From assembly GCA_036346405.1 (NCBI GenBank), contig CM070563.1:21123022-21187021 (forward strand): 64,000 bases of DNA, read 5' to 3'. Numbering within the stretch: position 1 is the first letter of the stretch; every line of letters begins with the position of its first letter. Under the pieces are notes generated by a model. That model had not been told where the DNA came from. It saw nothing but the letters and a program-made list of their open reading frames with translations, and ran no database searches. This document shows positions 54,653 through 64,000 of the stretch, piece after piece. Made by a program: the position numbers and the translations under genes. This DNA is from Phyllostachys edulis (taxonomy: Eukaryota > Streptophyta > Magnoliopsida > Poales > Poaceae).

Positions 54653-57084
54653 ATGGAGGAGGCGGCGGCCCAAGAAGCGGCGGCGGCGGAGGAGGAGAAG
54701 CCCTCGTCGGCGTCGGCCTTGAGGAGCCTCGGGGGCTACGCCGTAGGCTCCATCCCCACCGTCTTCTATGTCCCCGACTTCATCTCCCGGTCCGAGCAAT
54801 CGCGGCTCCTACACCATGTACTAACAAATCTTGTTCTTTCTACTCGCCACATCCCGTCTGTTTCTGGTTCTTTTCCTTTTGTTCTCTGCCGGCGCGTTCG
54901 TGTGGTTTGAATAATGCGACGCCGGCGTTGTGGATGCAGATTTACCAGGCGCCGGCGCCCAAGTGGAAGTCTTTGAAGAACCGAAGACTGCTCAACTGGG
55001 GTATGTGCGCGTTACCTTATTGCCCCTGATTCCTTGCTTAAAAATTTTTGTTTTTCTTTCTTTTTCTTGGCACTGGCAAATTATTGACATAGTTCACCTG
55101 TGCAGGAGGAGTGGTGCATGAGAAGGGGCTCCTGCCGCAGGCTTGTGAGTACTAATCATAATTTGCAATTTTTAGCTGTATTTTGTGATTCCAACTAAAG
55201 GTCACGCATGCTATTGCATAATTGAAGTGGCCCCTTGTGTGTTTCCAGCGAGGCATTTGGTGGGATTTGTATTTGTTCAATGTAACACGATTCCAATAAG
55301 CTTTACTTGTTCAATTTGTTGGTTTGCCTATATAAAGGGACTGCATGACAGGAAGCAATATTTGAGCACTGGGTAAACATAATTAAATTTCGTTCTCCCC
55401 TCTATAACCCGCACAAATGGGGAAAGTTCTTTGAGTGTTGAGAATTACCTAGCAACTTGTGCTCCCAGGAGACAGCTCACAATGATTGAAGTTGCTGTCG
55501 AACATCAACTAGCTTTCTTGGCTCATAGAAGTTCTATTCTTTTTTTATACAATAAATAGGGTGGGCAAGATGATGGTCATCTATTGGCCTGTTTAGCCAA
55601 GCTTAAGCATACCAAATAAGTTAGCTTATCAAGGGCTTCAACTTACAAACCCCTCCTACTGGCTTCAGCATATTTGAGGCTTCTAGTGCATCGAGGGTTT
55701 TTGGCATATAGGAAAAGTCCAAGAAGCTCCCACCTGTTTGGCCTGGCTTCAGCTGTAAGAAAAGCATTAAGCTGAAGCTATAGTTGAAGCTAGTCAAAAC
55801 AGGTTCTAAATGTCTTTGGAGTGTTCTTACATTGTGGCCTACAAATTTAATGTAGGTACAAAGTTTGTTCGAATATTAGATGGGTGTGACAATTTCTTGT
55901 CTTCTCATTAGCAAAAATAACAAAAAATATTTGTATCATCATCTGTTATCTTTTTGGAGTAGCCTGGAATAAAATCTTTGATGCTTTTGCTCCTTTGTTT
56001 CTTTCTATCTAGTACTTGCAGTTACATGCTTCTCAATTGTCATGCTTTGAAATTTTCCGTTTATCCCATCCCGGTTGAAAAAGCAACGATACTTTTTTGG
56101 GTGATTACTCATATGCTCACATTTCACATTCTGAAATATGTAACCTTTTGTTGTTCAAGTATCAATCTGTTAGCATTGAAACTAAACTGTTCATACATCT
56201 CATACTGCAGTACCTTCATGGCTAACAAAGATAACCGACAGAATCTGCCAGTGGACTGGTTTGTTTCCTTCAGCAATCAATCATGTTTTAATTAATGAGT
56301 ACCATCCTAATCAAGGGATCATGGTTTGTAATCACCAGCTCCTTATTTTTCCTTTCCTCCGGTTACATATTAAACATGCCCAGCGCTAAAGTACAATAAT
56401 ATTTTGCCTTTCAGCCACACCAAGATGGTCCTGCGTACTTCCCTGTTGTTGCTATCATATCTCTTGCTTCCCCTGTTGTGATTGATTTCACCCCCCATCA
56501 AAGGCTTAAAGGGCAGGAAGATGCAGATCCCCAAAACATACAACCAGTTGAGTTGCAGGCAGCTATGATGGAGAGAAATGGTTCCAATGACCTTGGAGGC
56601 ACAAATGTAGCTGCTGCATCTTCGTCAGTTCTGCTGATGCCATGCAGCATGTTGATATTCAAAGATCAGGCGTATACAGGTTAGGCCCGTGCATTTCTTT
56701 CCTCGTTTGCTAGGCGTCTTTCTTCAAATGAAGTTTTTGATTTTTTAATGCAATTTACAGACTACCTGCACGGAATACAAGATAGCGAACTGCATAAGCT
56801 AGACAAGGTGAGACAATTTAGACTCAACACATCACTTATACTTTTATTTGGTGGGCATTTGGACAAATTTGGAATATAAGCTAATTAACAATTTGTATTC
56901 TCTACAGGTCGCAAACAAGTCGCAATGCCCAGAATTCAAGCAACTAAATTCTGACTGTAGCCAAGGGAAAGCAGATGAGTCTGTTGGCCTTGAGCAAAGT
57001 GGCACCTTCCGCAGGACTGCTACAAGAGTCTCGTTAACGTGCCGGCTGGTGTTGAAAGTTCACAAGAAGCTATTCAAAATCTAG
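54653..57084 (+). CDS. ALKBH6: AlkB homologue, ALKBH6-type 2-oxoglutarate/Fe(II) dioxygenase, 7 exons
   Basis: Exons: 54,653-54,817, 54,940-55,000, 55,106-55,144, 56,211-56,323, 56,415-56,679, 56,761-56,807 and 56,908-57,084. All introns are GT-AG and phases agree, giving 288 residues. The ATG at 54,653 (MEEAAAQEAAAAEEE) is the first in frame with the conserved part. The order is VFYVPDFISRSEQSRLL (about 41-53), PKWKSLKNRRLLNWGG, then HVLINEYHPNQGIMPHQDGP with metal ligands H128 and D130. The third ligand is H218 (YLHGIQD). The 2-oxoglutarate arginine is in RVSLTCR (R270/R276), the RxNxTxR box with N replaced by S. A hydrophilic insert (about 160-200) separates the two halves. The family removes alkyl groups from nucleic acids or RNA methyl marks; the substrate of ALKBH6 in plants is not known with certainty. 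The gene looks intact. Confidence 0.92.
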
Positions 57085-57811
57085 AATCTTTAGGTCTTCT
57101 TGTAACATAGATGGAATGGTAATGACAAACAGTTAAGGAAGTATTTTAGAATCGCTAATGGCGAACAAGGTGGGCAGGTGGCCACAATCCAGAGAAACTA
57201 GTCATGTTAGCTGGTAGCTGATCATTCAGCATGTAAAAAAAAGAGTAAAATACTTGTGCATTTCCCCAGCGATCAGGGGAGCCCTGTTCTACTGTTTGCT
57301 GGTTGCTCCGGCAATTCAGTCCTCAAAGCCGTATAAGATGTAGCCAGGCCAGGAATGTCATTGTTTGTTGTTGAACGAAACTACTGGGAACTGAAGCGAT
57401 CAGCGTTGCCTGGGAAATTTAATATCTTAGCTCTCTACCTCCAAAAAGGAAAACTTAGCTCTCCAGCTGGACCCATTGCCTTGTTCACCCATAGGAGAAA
57501 AGGCTAAAATATGTAATCAATCACAAATGCAGAGAGGCAAAGACCAAACCATGAGTAAATAAGCAAGGAATCCAGATTCCAGATGATGAAATCTAGAACC
57601 TATACAGACAAATGAACAAAGTATTATGTTTTTATTATTTTTTTGTTGGGGCTTTTTTCGGGCTTCGGGTCGGACATGCGGACCAACAACCTAGGCCCAA
57701 ACCAGGAAAAATCCCCTCCATTGTTGTCCTGTTGGTTCTTGAGGATTATGGTGCATGCAGGGCGTACTGCATGTATAGCGGTGCGGTGGAATTCATGGAC
57801 GTGTCCGAAGC
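57085..57811. other. ALKBH6 3' flank
   Basis: Probably contains the 3' UTR (no AATAAA at an obvious position). No other gene was recognised. Confidence 0.4.
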
Positions 57812-57814
57812 GCA

Positions 57815-58570
57815 GGGTCTGTTTGGTTTGAGTCTGAAGAGGATATGCCTGGCCGGGAGCCTTCCATGGGGAGCACCTGAGGTCTATTTGGTCTATTTGG
57901 TTGTCACCCTGGAAGCCAGGCCGGGACGCCAGGCCCAGGCGCTCAACGAACGCCTGGGAGGCCAGGCGAGCTAGCGCCGTCTTCTTCCCGTCCTCCGTCG
58001 CCGCCGAGCATGGATCCCCCGTCGTCACCGAGCTAGATCCCACCGCCGCGACCTCGTATCCCGCCGCCGAGCATGGATCCCCCGCCGCCATCTCATCGCT
58101 CGGCAACGCCGCCTCCTTCTCGCTCCGCCGCCGCTTCCTCCCCTCGTCACCACTGAGCTGGATCCCGCCACAGCCATCTCCTCGCTCGGCAACGCCGCTT
58201 CCTTCTCGCTCTGCCGCCGCTTCCTCCTCGCTCCGCCGCCGCTTCCTTCTCGCTCTCACCGCTGCTCTCCTGGAGCCCGTCGCCACCGCTCTCCTGGCTC
58301 GCTAGAGGCTCGGAGAAAGGGAGGAGGTGGCGGTACGAGGGCTCGGGCCGCCGAAGGACTTCACGGCGGCGATGCGGGAGATGAGCACGAGCGAGGGACG
58401 AGGAAGGAAGGATTTGGGGAAGAAGAGGATTTGTTGCTAAGGCCAGGTCTTCAACCAAACGACACTTCCCTATGCCTGCTTGGCTAGTCAAAAAACATCA
58501 GAAATTCAGGTTACCTTCAGACATCAATTTTTTTCAAACATAGAGTCCAGATCTCAATCCAAACAAGCCT
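57815..58570. mobile_element. Tourist-like MITE (756 bp), 3-bp flanking repeat GCA
   Basis: The left end GGGTCTGTTTGGTTTGAG pairs with the right end, whose complement reads AGGCTTGTTTGGATTGAG, typical of Tourist/PIF-related ends. The flanking triplet GCA is present on both sides (57,812-57,814 and 58,571-58,573), although TWA would be expected. The interior (57,960-58,300) is CG-rich with internally repeated GCCGCCGAGCATGGATCCCC words, so open frames on both strands there are repeat-driven. The unusual TSD lowers confidence in the exact class. Confidence 0.55.
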
Positions 58571-58573
58571 GCA

Positions 58574-58892
58574 CTCTCTGGCCACGACCGGTGCCCTGCG
58601 GGATGGGTGTCCTGTCTGCCTAGATGCCAGCCAAAAGCTGGAAATATCTCTCTTCATTGAAGTAGAAAATGCAGAGAAGCTACGGTACGTCAGTACCCCA
58701 CTATGCATCTTCTACATAAAAAAAAGAAAAGAAAAAGAAGGTGGTAATTCATCAGGTTGTCAAGCACACAGTGTAATTACTAACGAGATATCGTTCGGGG
58801 AAAAAACAAACTGCGATTTTGCCACAAGAACACTAAAGTCACAAGCTCCTCCATACGATTCAACTGAGATGCAGTAGATAGTGCTAGTAGCA
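58574..58892. other. 3' flank of the unidentified minus-strand gene
   Basis: Likely 3' UTR of the gene ending at 58,893. It holds an A/G-rich run at 58,718-58,740 and no other feature. Confidence 0.4.
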
Positions 58893-59193
58893 CTACATCT
58901 CCCCCGCAACAATTATGGTTTTATGTGCACACTGAACATACAGATCTTTATCCTTGTTCATCCAATCCTCTTCACCTGACAGGACATCATGCAAAGGCTC
59001 ATTGTACATCCGCGCGATTGCTTGCCCAACCTGCAAGTTGAGTTATGTCAACAATAACTTCAGTTTGTAACCAAGTATCAATTTAGCAGACATGGCGTTA
59101 AAAATACCCACTTACATGATCATCCTTGAATGGAGTCGTGGTACTGAACCACTCGAAGAAACTCTTCCAGTATGTGAGCCATTCCCGAGGATT
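58893..59193 (-). CDS. Last two exons of an unidentified conserved-looking gene
   Basis: The penultimate exon, 59,116-59,193, follows a TTGTAG acceptor and encodes 26 residues (NPREWLTYWKSFFEWFSTTT, then PFKDDH), ending at a GTAAGT donor. The last exon, 58,893-59,030, follows CTTGCAG and encodes 45 residues (VGQAIARMYNEPLHDVLSGE and onward to IIVAGEM) before a TAG stop. Both exons are phase 0 and the sites are canonical, which is hard to get by chance. The aromatic-rich content is protein-like. I do not recognise the family. Upstream exons are not in the window: the sequence to the right is LINE and copia DNA, which would then lie inside an upstream intron, with remaining exons beyond 64,000. 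It could also be a 3' fragment of a gene broken by the LINE. Confidence 0.6.
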
Positions 59194-59319
59194 CTACAAT
59201 GCATAGAACTCTCGTCGTGGTTGTTTCGGCATTATTTCGGTTTTCTCTACAGGATTCGTCTATTTCGTTCTTGGTATCGTCGTGCCGTATCTCGCAACTA
59301 TGATCCGGGTATCAGAGTA

Positions 59320-61335
59320 CAACAATAAGATCCATCCTCTCCTTGTGTAATTTCGGGCATAGCAGCCTCCAACTCCTTAAAGACCTCGCTGTCCTGATCC
59401 ACATCACCTGTAAATTTGTCCACTGCACTTTCCGAAAATAACTATCATTTCTGAGTTTCCAACAATTTCAAAGAATAGATGCACAAACACTATTTTTTAT
59501 AGCATTCTTAGCATTACTTATCCACCATTTAGCAATTGATTCAAAGTCGTTATCTATTCTGGTTTCTAGTAAATAGGAATCTCTGCCCAGACAAACTTCA
59601 TCACATCACAATTGAAAAAAAAAGGTGTACAATTGATTCTTTTTCTGAACACAGCAAGCAAGTGTCATCATCAATTTTCAATCTTTTACTCAAGTTATCT
59701 CTAGTGAGCAGCTTGTTATGAGACAACAGCCATTAAAAAAAATGTAACTCTAGGAGGGATATAAAGTTTCCAAACAGCAGGAATATGCATAACAGATATA
59801 CCCCCAAAATTAACTACAACATATAGAGACTGAACGGAATAAACACCAGAAGAATTATATTTCCAAATCAAAGCATCCTCTTCTTCATTAAAGACAATTG
59901 AAATAACAATATTCAAGATTTCTTGTCACATGTTCATAATTCTATCATCTACACGTCTCCTGAAAGTGAATTAATGTTGATGCCATCCCAAACGTCAGAA
60001 ACTACAGCATGCTTTTCATTTACCAGAACATAAATTTCCCAATATTGAATTGCTAGACAAGAGTTTCCAAACCACTGATCTTCCCAAAACCTAACTTTCC
60101 CCCCTTACCAGTCTTCCATTGATACCCCATCTTAGCTGCTTTGGCAGCCCAAAGGACACCTTTCCAGAAAGGAGATGTTTGTTGTTCAGGACATTGAAAA
60201 ACATTAGGATTCTTGCTATCATATTTGAAATCTACAATTTTCGTCCACAATTTGTCATCCTCCCTACTGTACCTCCAAACCAAAGAAGCCAATCGGCACA
60301 AGTTAAGGTCTCTCAAGTTAGGCATACCTAGACCGCCGTACTCTTTTTTCTGACAAACCAAACCCCATCTAGAAAGATGATACTTCATGATTATCCCAAA
60401 AACAATGGGACATTTGGGAATTAATTTGATCTATAGCCCATTTAAGAAATTTGATCACAGATAACAAATAAATGGGGATGCTAGCTAAACAAGTATTAAT
60501 TAAAACAAGCCCCCCCCCCCCCAACAACCCCCCCAACACACCCACCCACCCACACCAACCAGCAATTCTCTCAATGATCTTATAAGGAAAAGCACTAACT
60601 TTGCAGCCAAAAGGCTTCATGTCTTCCTCATTAACATGAATAGGAATTTAATCACATTTATGGAAGTTAATCCTCATTCCAGAAAGCTGTTCAAAATATG
60701 AAGGAATCCATTTTAAATTCTTGGCAGCATCCAAATTATTCACTAAAAATAGCAGGGTGTCAGGTGTCATCAGCATATTGTAGGCTAATGACCCCCTAGG
60801 AGTGAAGCTTCAGCAGCCTTACTTAATATTCTTGTAAAGACATCAACTACCAAGTTAAAAAGAAGGGGAGACAAAGGATCTGCTTGCCATAATCCTTTAC
60901 CTGTTTCAAAGAAATTACCTCCTTAATCATTAATTCTAACACCAACTGACCCTTTTCTAATAAGATTTTCCATCCAGCTAATCCATTTATCACCAAAACC
61001 CCTTTGTTTTAACATAGAAAACAAAAAAAAATCCCAACTTACTTTGTTATAAGATTTTTCATAATCTAGCTTAAGCACAAAACCTTCTTCACTATTATGG
61101 AACGCATCATGCACAATTTCATGAGCATAGACCACACTCTCAAGAATGAACCTCCCTTTAACGAAAGCAGTTGGCTAATCGGTCTATCTATAATTTTAGA
61201 AAATCTATTTGTAAACACCTTAGACACCACTTTTAGACTGCAGTTGATTAATCTAATAGGTCTAAGCTTCTTCAAAGTTGTTGCATCAGGTTCTTTAGGG
61301 ATCAAAGTCAGCATAGTAAAATTCAACCTATATAG
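59320..61335 (-). pseudogene. LINE (L1-type) reverse transcriptase and C-terminus, left part
   Basis: Minus-strand blocks run in order. LTLIPKEPDATTLKKLRPI is at about 61,250-61,310 and VVYAHEIVHDAF, then FVLKLDYEKSYNKVSWDF, at 61,040-61,135. The YADD catalytic box (60,766-60,777) is followed by INTCLASIPIYLLSV (60,440-60,500) and KEYGGLGMPNLRDLNLCRLA (60,290-60,350). SPFWKGVLWAAKAAKMGYQW (60,110-60,180) precedes the zf-RVT Cys/His segment (59,600-59,730) and a tail to about 59,325. Frameshifts and stops interrupt it. Its 3' end is about 130 bp from the exon at 59,193, in the same orientation as that gene. A C/A-rich run of about 25 bp at 60,510-60,550 interrupts the frame. Confidence 0.85.
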
Positions 61336-61447
61336 TGTTAGTTGTATTATTACCTGTATATTTCCTTTGTTGTATAAGGGGATATCTGCATATATGTCAT
61401 ACATGTACTTGTATATATATTGGCCCATTAGCCTCATGATGAATACA
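61336..61447 (+). repeat. 5' LTR of the small copia element (112 bp)
   Basis: TGTTAGTTGTATTATTACC at the start and GAATACA at the end; about 85% similar by eye to the right copy. Confidence 0.9.
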
Positions 61448-61799
61448 AGCTGGCCTCTTTGGGTGTGCGTTTTTCTGGACTATAGCGCTAAGCATAAGGG
61501 ATATCGTTGTTGGGATCCTGTTGGCTGACGGATGCGGGTTTCTTGAGACATCACTTTTGATGAGTCTCGTCCTTTCTACCCTCGTCTTCTCCTTCCACCA
61601 CTCTAGCATCTTTTGTCGAGCCACTTTCTTTCTTGACTTTTCCTGCCACCACCATAGTCACCACACCTCCACTACAGTCTTTAGCCTCTCCGGTGCCTCC
61701 TTCACCGCCAACGTCTTCTTCGTCACCGACACCTTGTCCAGAGGCTCCTCCCAGCCTTGTTCCTTCTTATCCTCTCTACTACACTCGTCGTCCACGAGT

Positions 61800-63432
61800 T
61801 GAGGATTCTTCTGATGTGCCATCTTCTTTTGATGGATCATCTTCTTTGGCCTCTCCTCCTCGATATGCTCTTCGTGATCGCCAGTCTATTCAGCCTCCTG
61901 TACGCTTTTGTTTAGCAACTCTTGCTGAACCGACTTCTTATCGTGATGTTGCTGTTCATCAACAGTGGCAACATGCGATGGCAGAGGAGATTGCTGCCCT
62001 TGAGCGTATTGGCATGTAGGATCTTGTCCCCCTTCACGCGCGTGTTACTCCTATCACGTGCAAGTGGGTCTACAAGGTTAAGACCCGCTCTGATGGTTCT
62101 ATTGAGCGCTACAATGCTTGTCTCATGGCACGTGGTTTTCAGCAGGAGCATGGTCGTGATTATGATGAGACTTTTGCTCCCGTGGCTTACATGACCACTG
62201 TTCGCACTCTTCTTGCTGTGGTGTCTGTTTGGGCATGGTCCATCTTTCAGCTTGATGTTAAGAATGTCTTTCTCAATGGTGAGCTGCATGAGGAGGTTTA
62301 TATGCAGCCACCATCGGAGTATTCTGTTCCTGAGGGTATGGTTTGTCACCTTCGTCAATCTCTTTACAACCTCAAGCAAGCCCTTCGTGCCTAGTTTGAT
62401 CGTTTCTCTTCTGTTATCACTGCAGCTAGTTTCTCTGCCAGTACTCATGATGCTGCTCTTTTTATTCACACTTTGCCTTGTGGTCGGACGCTTCTCCTTT
62501 GATATGATCATTATTGGAGATGATTCTCAGTATATCACTTTTATCAAGGAGCGTCTTAATGAGCAGTTTCTCATGTCTGATTTGGGTCCTTTTCGTTACT
62601 TTCTTGGGGTTAAGGTTATTTCTACGTCTAGGGGCTTCTATCTGTCTCAAGAAAAGTATATTTAGGATCTTCTTGATCATGCTTCTCTTACTGATCAGCA
62701 CACTGCTGAGACTCCCATGGAGATTAATGTTCATCTTCGGCCCACTGATGGTGAGCCTCTTACTGATCCTACTCGCTATCGTCATCTTATTGGGAGTCTT
62801 GTTTATCTGGGTGTCATTCGTCCTGATATTTCATATCTTGTTCATATCTTGAGTCAGTTTGTTTCTGCTTCCACTCAGCTCCACTATAGTCATCTTCTTC
62901 GTGTTCCACGATATCTTCGTGGAATCATCACTCGTCGTCTGTTTTTCCCTCGCTCCAGCTCTTTACAGCTCCAGGCATATTCTGATACCACCTAGGCTAG
63001 TGATCACTTTGATCACTGGTCTCTCTCTGTCTATTGTGTTTTTCTTTGTGGTTCTCTCATTGCTTGGAAGACTAAGAAGCAGACAATAGTTTCTCGTTCG
63101 AGTGCTGAGGCTGAGTTGCGAGCTATGGCTTTGTTGACTACGGAGGCTACTTGGCTACGGTGGTAACTTGAGGATTTTGATGTTTCTGTTTCAGCACCCA
63201 CTCCTCTTTTGTCTAACAGTACATGTGCTATTAGCATTGCTAAAGATCCGGTGAAGCATGAGCTTACAAAGCATATTGATGTTTCCTACATGCGGACCCA
63301 GGTGCAGGATGAGGTTGTTGCTCTTTAGTATGTGCCTTCAGAGCTTCAGTTGGTAGACTTCTTCACAAAGGCATAGACTAGGGCCTAGCACAGCTTCTAT
63401 CTCTTCAAACTTCATATTGTTGATCCACCATA
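61800..63432 (+). pseudogene. Copia pol remnant: reverse transcriptase and RNase H with eight nonsense codons
   Basis: Blocks in order: RYALRDRQSIQPP linker (61,860), ITCKWVYKVKTRSDGSIERY (62,055-62,115), the first RT metal-ligand region QLDVKNVFLNGEL (62,250-62,285), YMQPPSEYSVPEG, then QEHGRDYDETFAPV slightly upstream. The YVDD region is damaged (62,490-62,520 reads YDMIIIGDD after a frameshift). Further on are LMSDLGPFRYFLG (62,570-62,610), RYRHLIGSLVYL, RPDISYLV, and the RNase H parts SRSSAEAELRAMA (63,095) and KHIDVSYMR (63,270). Stops in the main frame are at 62,017, 62,392, 62,663, 62,993, 63,164, 63,326, 63,374 and 63,386; all but the TAA at 63,164 are TAG. Confidence 0.9.
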
Positions 63433-63445
63433 AGTTTGAGAAGGG

Positions 63446-63557
63446 TGTTAGATGTATTATTACCTATGTATTTTCTATGTTGTATAAGGGGTTATCTGGA
63501 TATATGCCATACTTCCACTTATATATATATTAGCCCATTAGCCTCATGATGAATACA
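63446..63557 (+). repeat. 3' LTR of the small copia element (112 bp)
   Basis: TGTTAGATGTATTATTACC at the start and GAATACA at the end, directly after the purine tract AGAAGGG. Confidence 0.9.
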
Positions 63558-63880
63558 AGTGATATTCATAACATACGGATCTAATTCCCCTTTCTAATCG
63601 TCTTTAATCATACAGTCAACTATAACAAATAAATCTTCTTTTATTCCAACTAAAATACCACCAGCAGTGGCTTTAGCTGGTAACCAATTCCAAATATATT
63701 GTACATTGCCACTCAAAATATCAAGGAACTGGGTACTAAATTCTTCTTTCTTAGTTTCAGATAAACCAATAAAATCAGGGTCAATAGGGTTTATCACCTC
63801 TCTTAAACAATTTAATTTACCAACCTTGTTAAGCCCTCTAACATTCCAGAAAGCATCTTTCATTTGCATTTACTATATTT
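63558..63880 (-). pseudogene. LINE endonuclease domain, right part of the interrupted LINE
   Basis: Minus-strand 63,594-63,869 encodes 91 residues with FWNVRGLNKVGKL, PDFIGLSETK (the conserved E of the endonuclease) and ATAGGILVGIKEDLF. It is the N-terminal third of the L1-type endonuclease. The remaining endonuclease and the linker to RT are absent between this piece and 61,335, so about 200 or more residues were lost, probably in connection with the copia insertion. Confidence 0.8.
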
Positions 63881-64000
63881 TATTTTAATAAAGCTACCTT
63901 TCTTTTTTCTATGGGACACCTCCACCCATTGAGGTTCTCTTTGTTCATGTGAAGCAACATCCAACAGATGCTCTTCACTCTTTACACAATGAACACTTTC
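63881..64000. other. Right edge, upstream part of the LINE or host intron
   Basis: No further feature can be supported before the window ends. Confidence 0.3.

Larger units (their letters stand above)
61336..63557 (+). mobile_element. Small copia retrotransposon with 112-bp LTRs, internally deleted
   Basis: Two 112-bp direct repeats (61,336-61,447 and 63,446-63,557) start TGTTAG and end GAATACA, sharing ATTAGCCTCATGATGAATAC at the end. Between them is only the C-terminal half of copia pol on the plus strand; gag, protease and integrase are missing. A purine-rich AGAAGGG directly precedes the right LTR, as a polypurine tract should. No methionine-tRNA primer site follows the left LTR. The flanking 5-mers (TATAG and AGTGA) do not match, so the insertion site was altered or the ends recombined. 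It interrupts LINE sequence. Confidence 0.85.

Noticed and set aside
57624..58305. Frames of 220 and 134 codons in the Tourist-like element
   Set aside because: They span the MITE boundary and translate internal CG-rich repeats.
59116..59330. Possible organelle-derived insert
   Set aside because: I could not match the sequence to any plastid gene I could recall; splice sites and phase favour two nuclear exons.

Overview
This is a piece of a plant nuclear genome, almost certainly from a grass (Poaceae). The basis is the kind of repeats present (a Tat-lineage gypsy element with an antisense ORF, a BARE/Angela-like copia LTR, Tourist/Harbinger, hAT and CACTA elements) together with GC-rich monocot-style first exons. 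Species is not determinable from the sequence alone. Nothing prokaryotic is present.

Layout. 1-220 is the tail of a long LTR. 220-4,000 is a decayed LINE. 4,010-5,340 is a BARE-like copia LTR. 5,637-6,097 is a MITE and 6,366-10,198 a 3.8-kb solo LTR with a perfect target-site duplication (TSD). 10,858-12,132 is a non-autonomous hAT element. 13,772-16,570 is LTR-like DNA. From 17,057 to 34,081 there is a nested complex: exons of an SF2/SR34-type splicing-factor gene are split into an RRM1 half (17.1-17.4 kb) and an RRM2 half (32.1-33.2 kb). Between them lie an LTR-like block studded with a GGTAGTACC motif and a 12-kb Tat-type gypsy element on the minus strand. A CACTA terminus closes the complex at 34,081 and abuts copia pol sequence. 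36.7-37.05 kb holds a LINE endonuclease fragment, and 37,234-42,463 a complete-length PIF/Harbinger element with decayed transposase and Myb-like genes. An LTR end with a methionine-tRNA primer site follows, then a second solo LTR of the same family as the first (43,195-46,859), again with a perfect TSD.

The host-gene part is 48.6-59.2 kb. An IQ67-domain calmodulin-binding gene (IQD family) is on the minus strand. An apparently intact seven-exon AlkB homologue (ALKBH6 type) is on the plus strand. The last two exons of an unidentified minus-strand gene end at 58,893. The IQD and ALKBH6 genes are divergent, separated by about 4 kb that holds an 823-bp hAT element and a 140-bp fold-back MITE. 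From 59.3 kb to the right edge a minus-strand LINE, interrupted by a small copia element with 112-bp LTRs, apparently occupies an upstream intron of the unidentified gene.

The genes do not form a pathway. What ties the window together is the layering of transposons, and most of the dating information is in TSDs and junctions. The most unusual item is the SR splicing-factor gene fragment next to a CACTA end, with introns retained, an exon split by about 15 kb of insertions, a lost splice acceptor and a duplicated splice acceptor.
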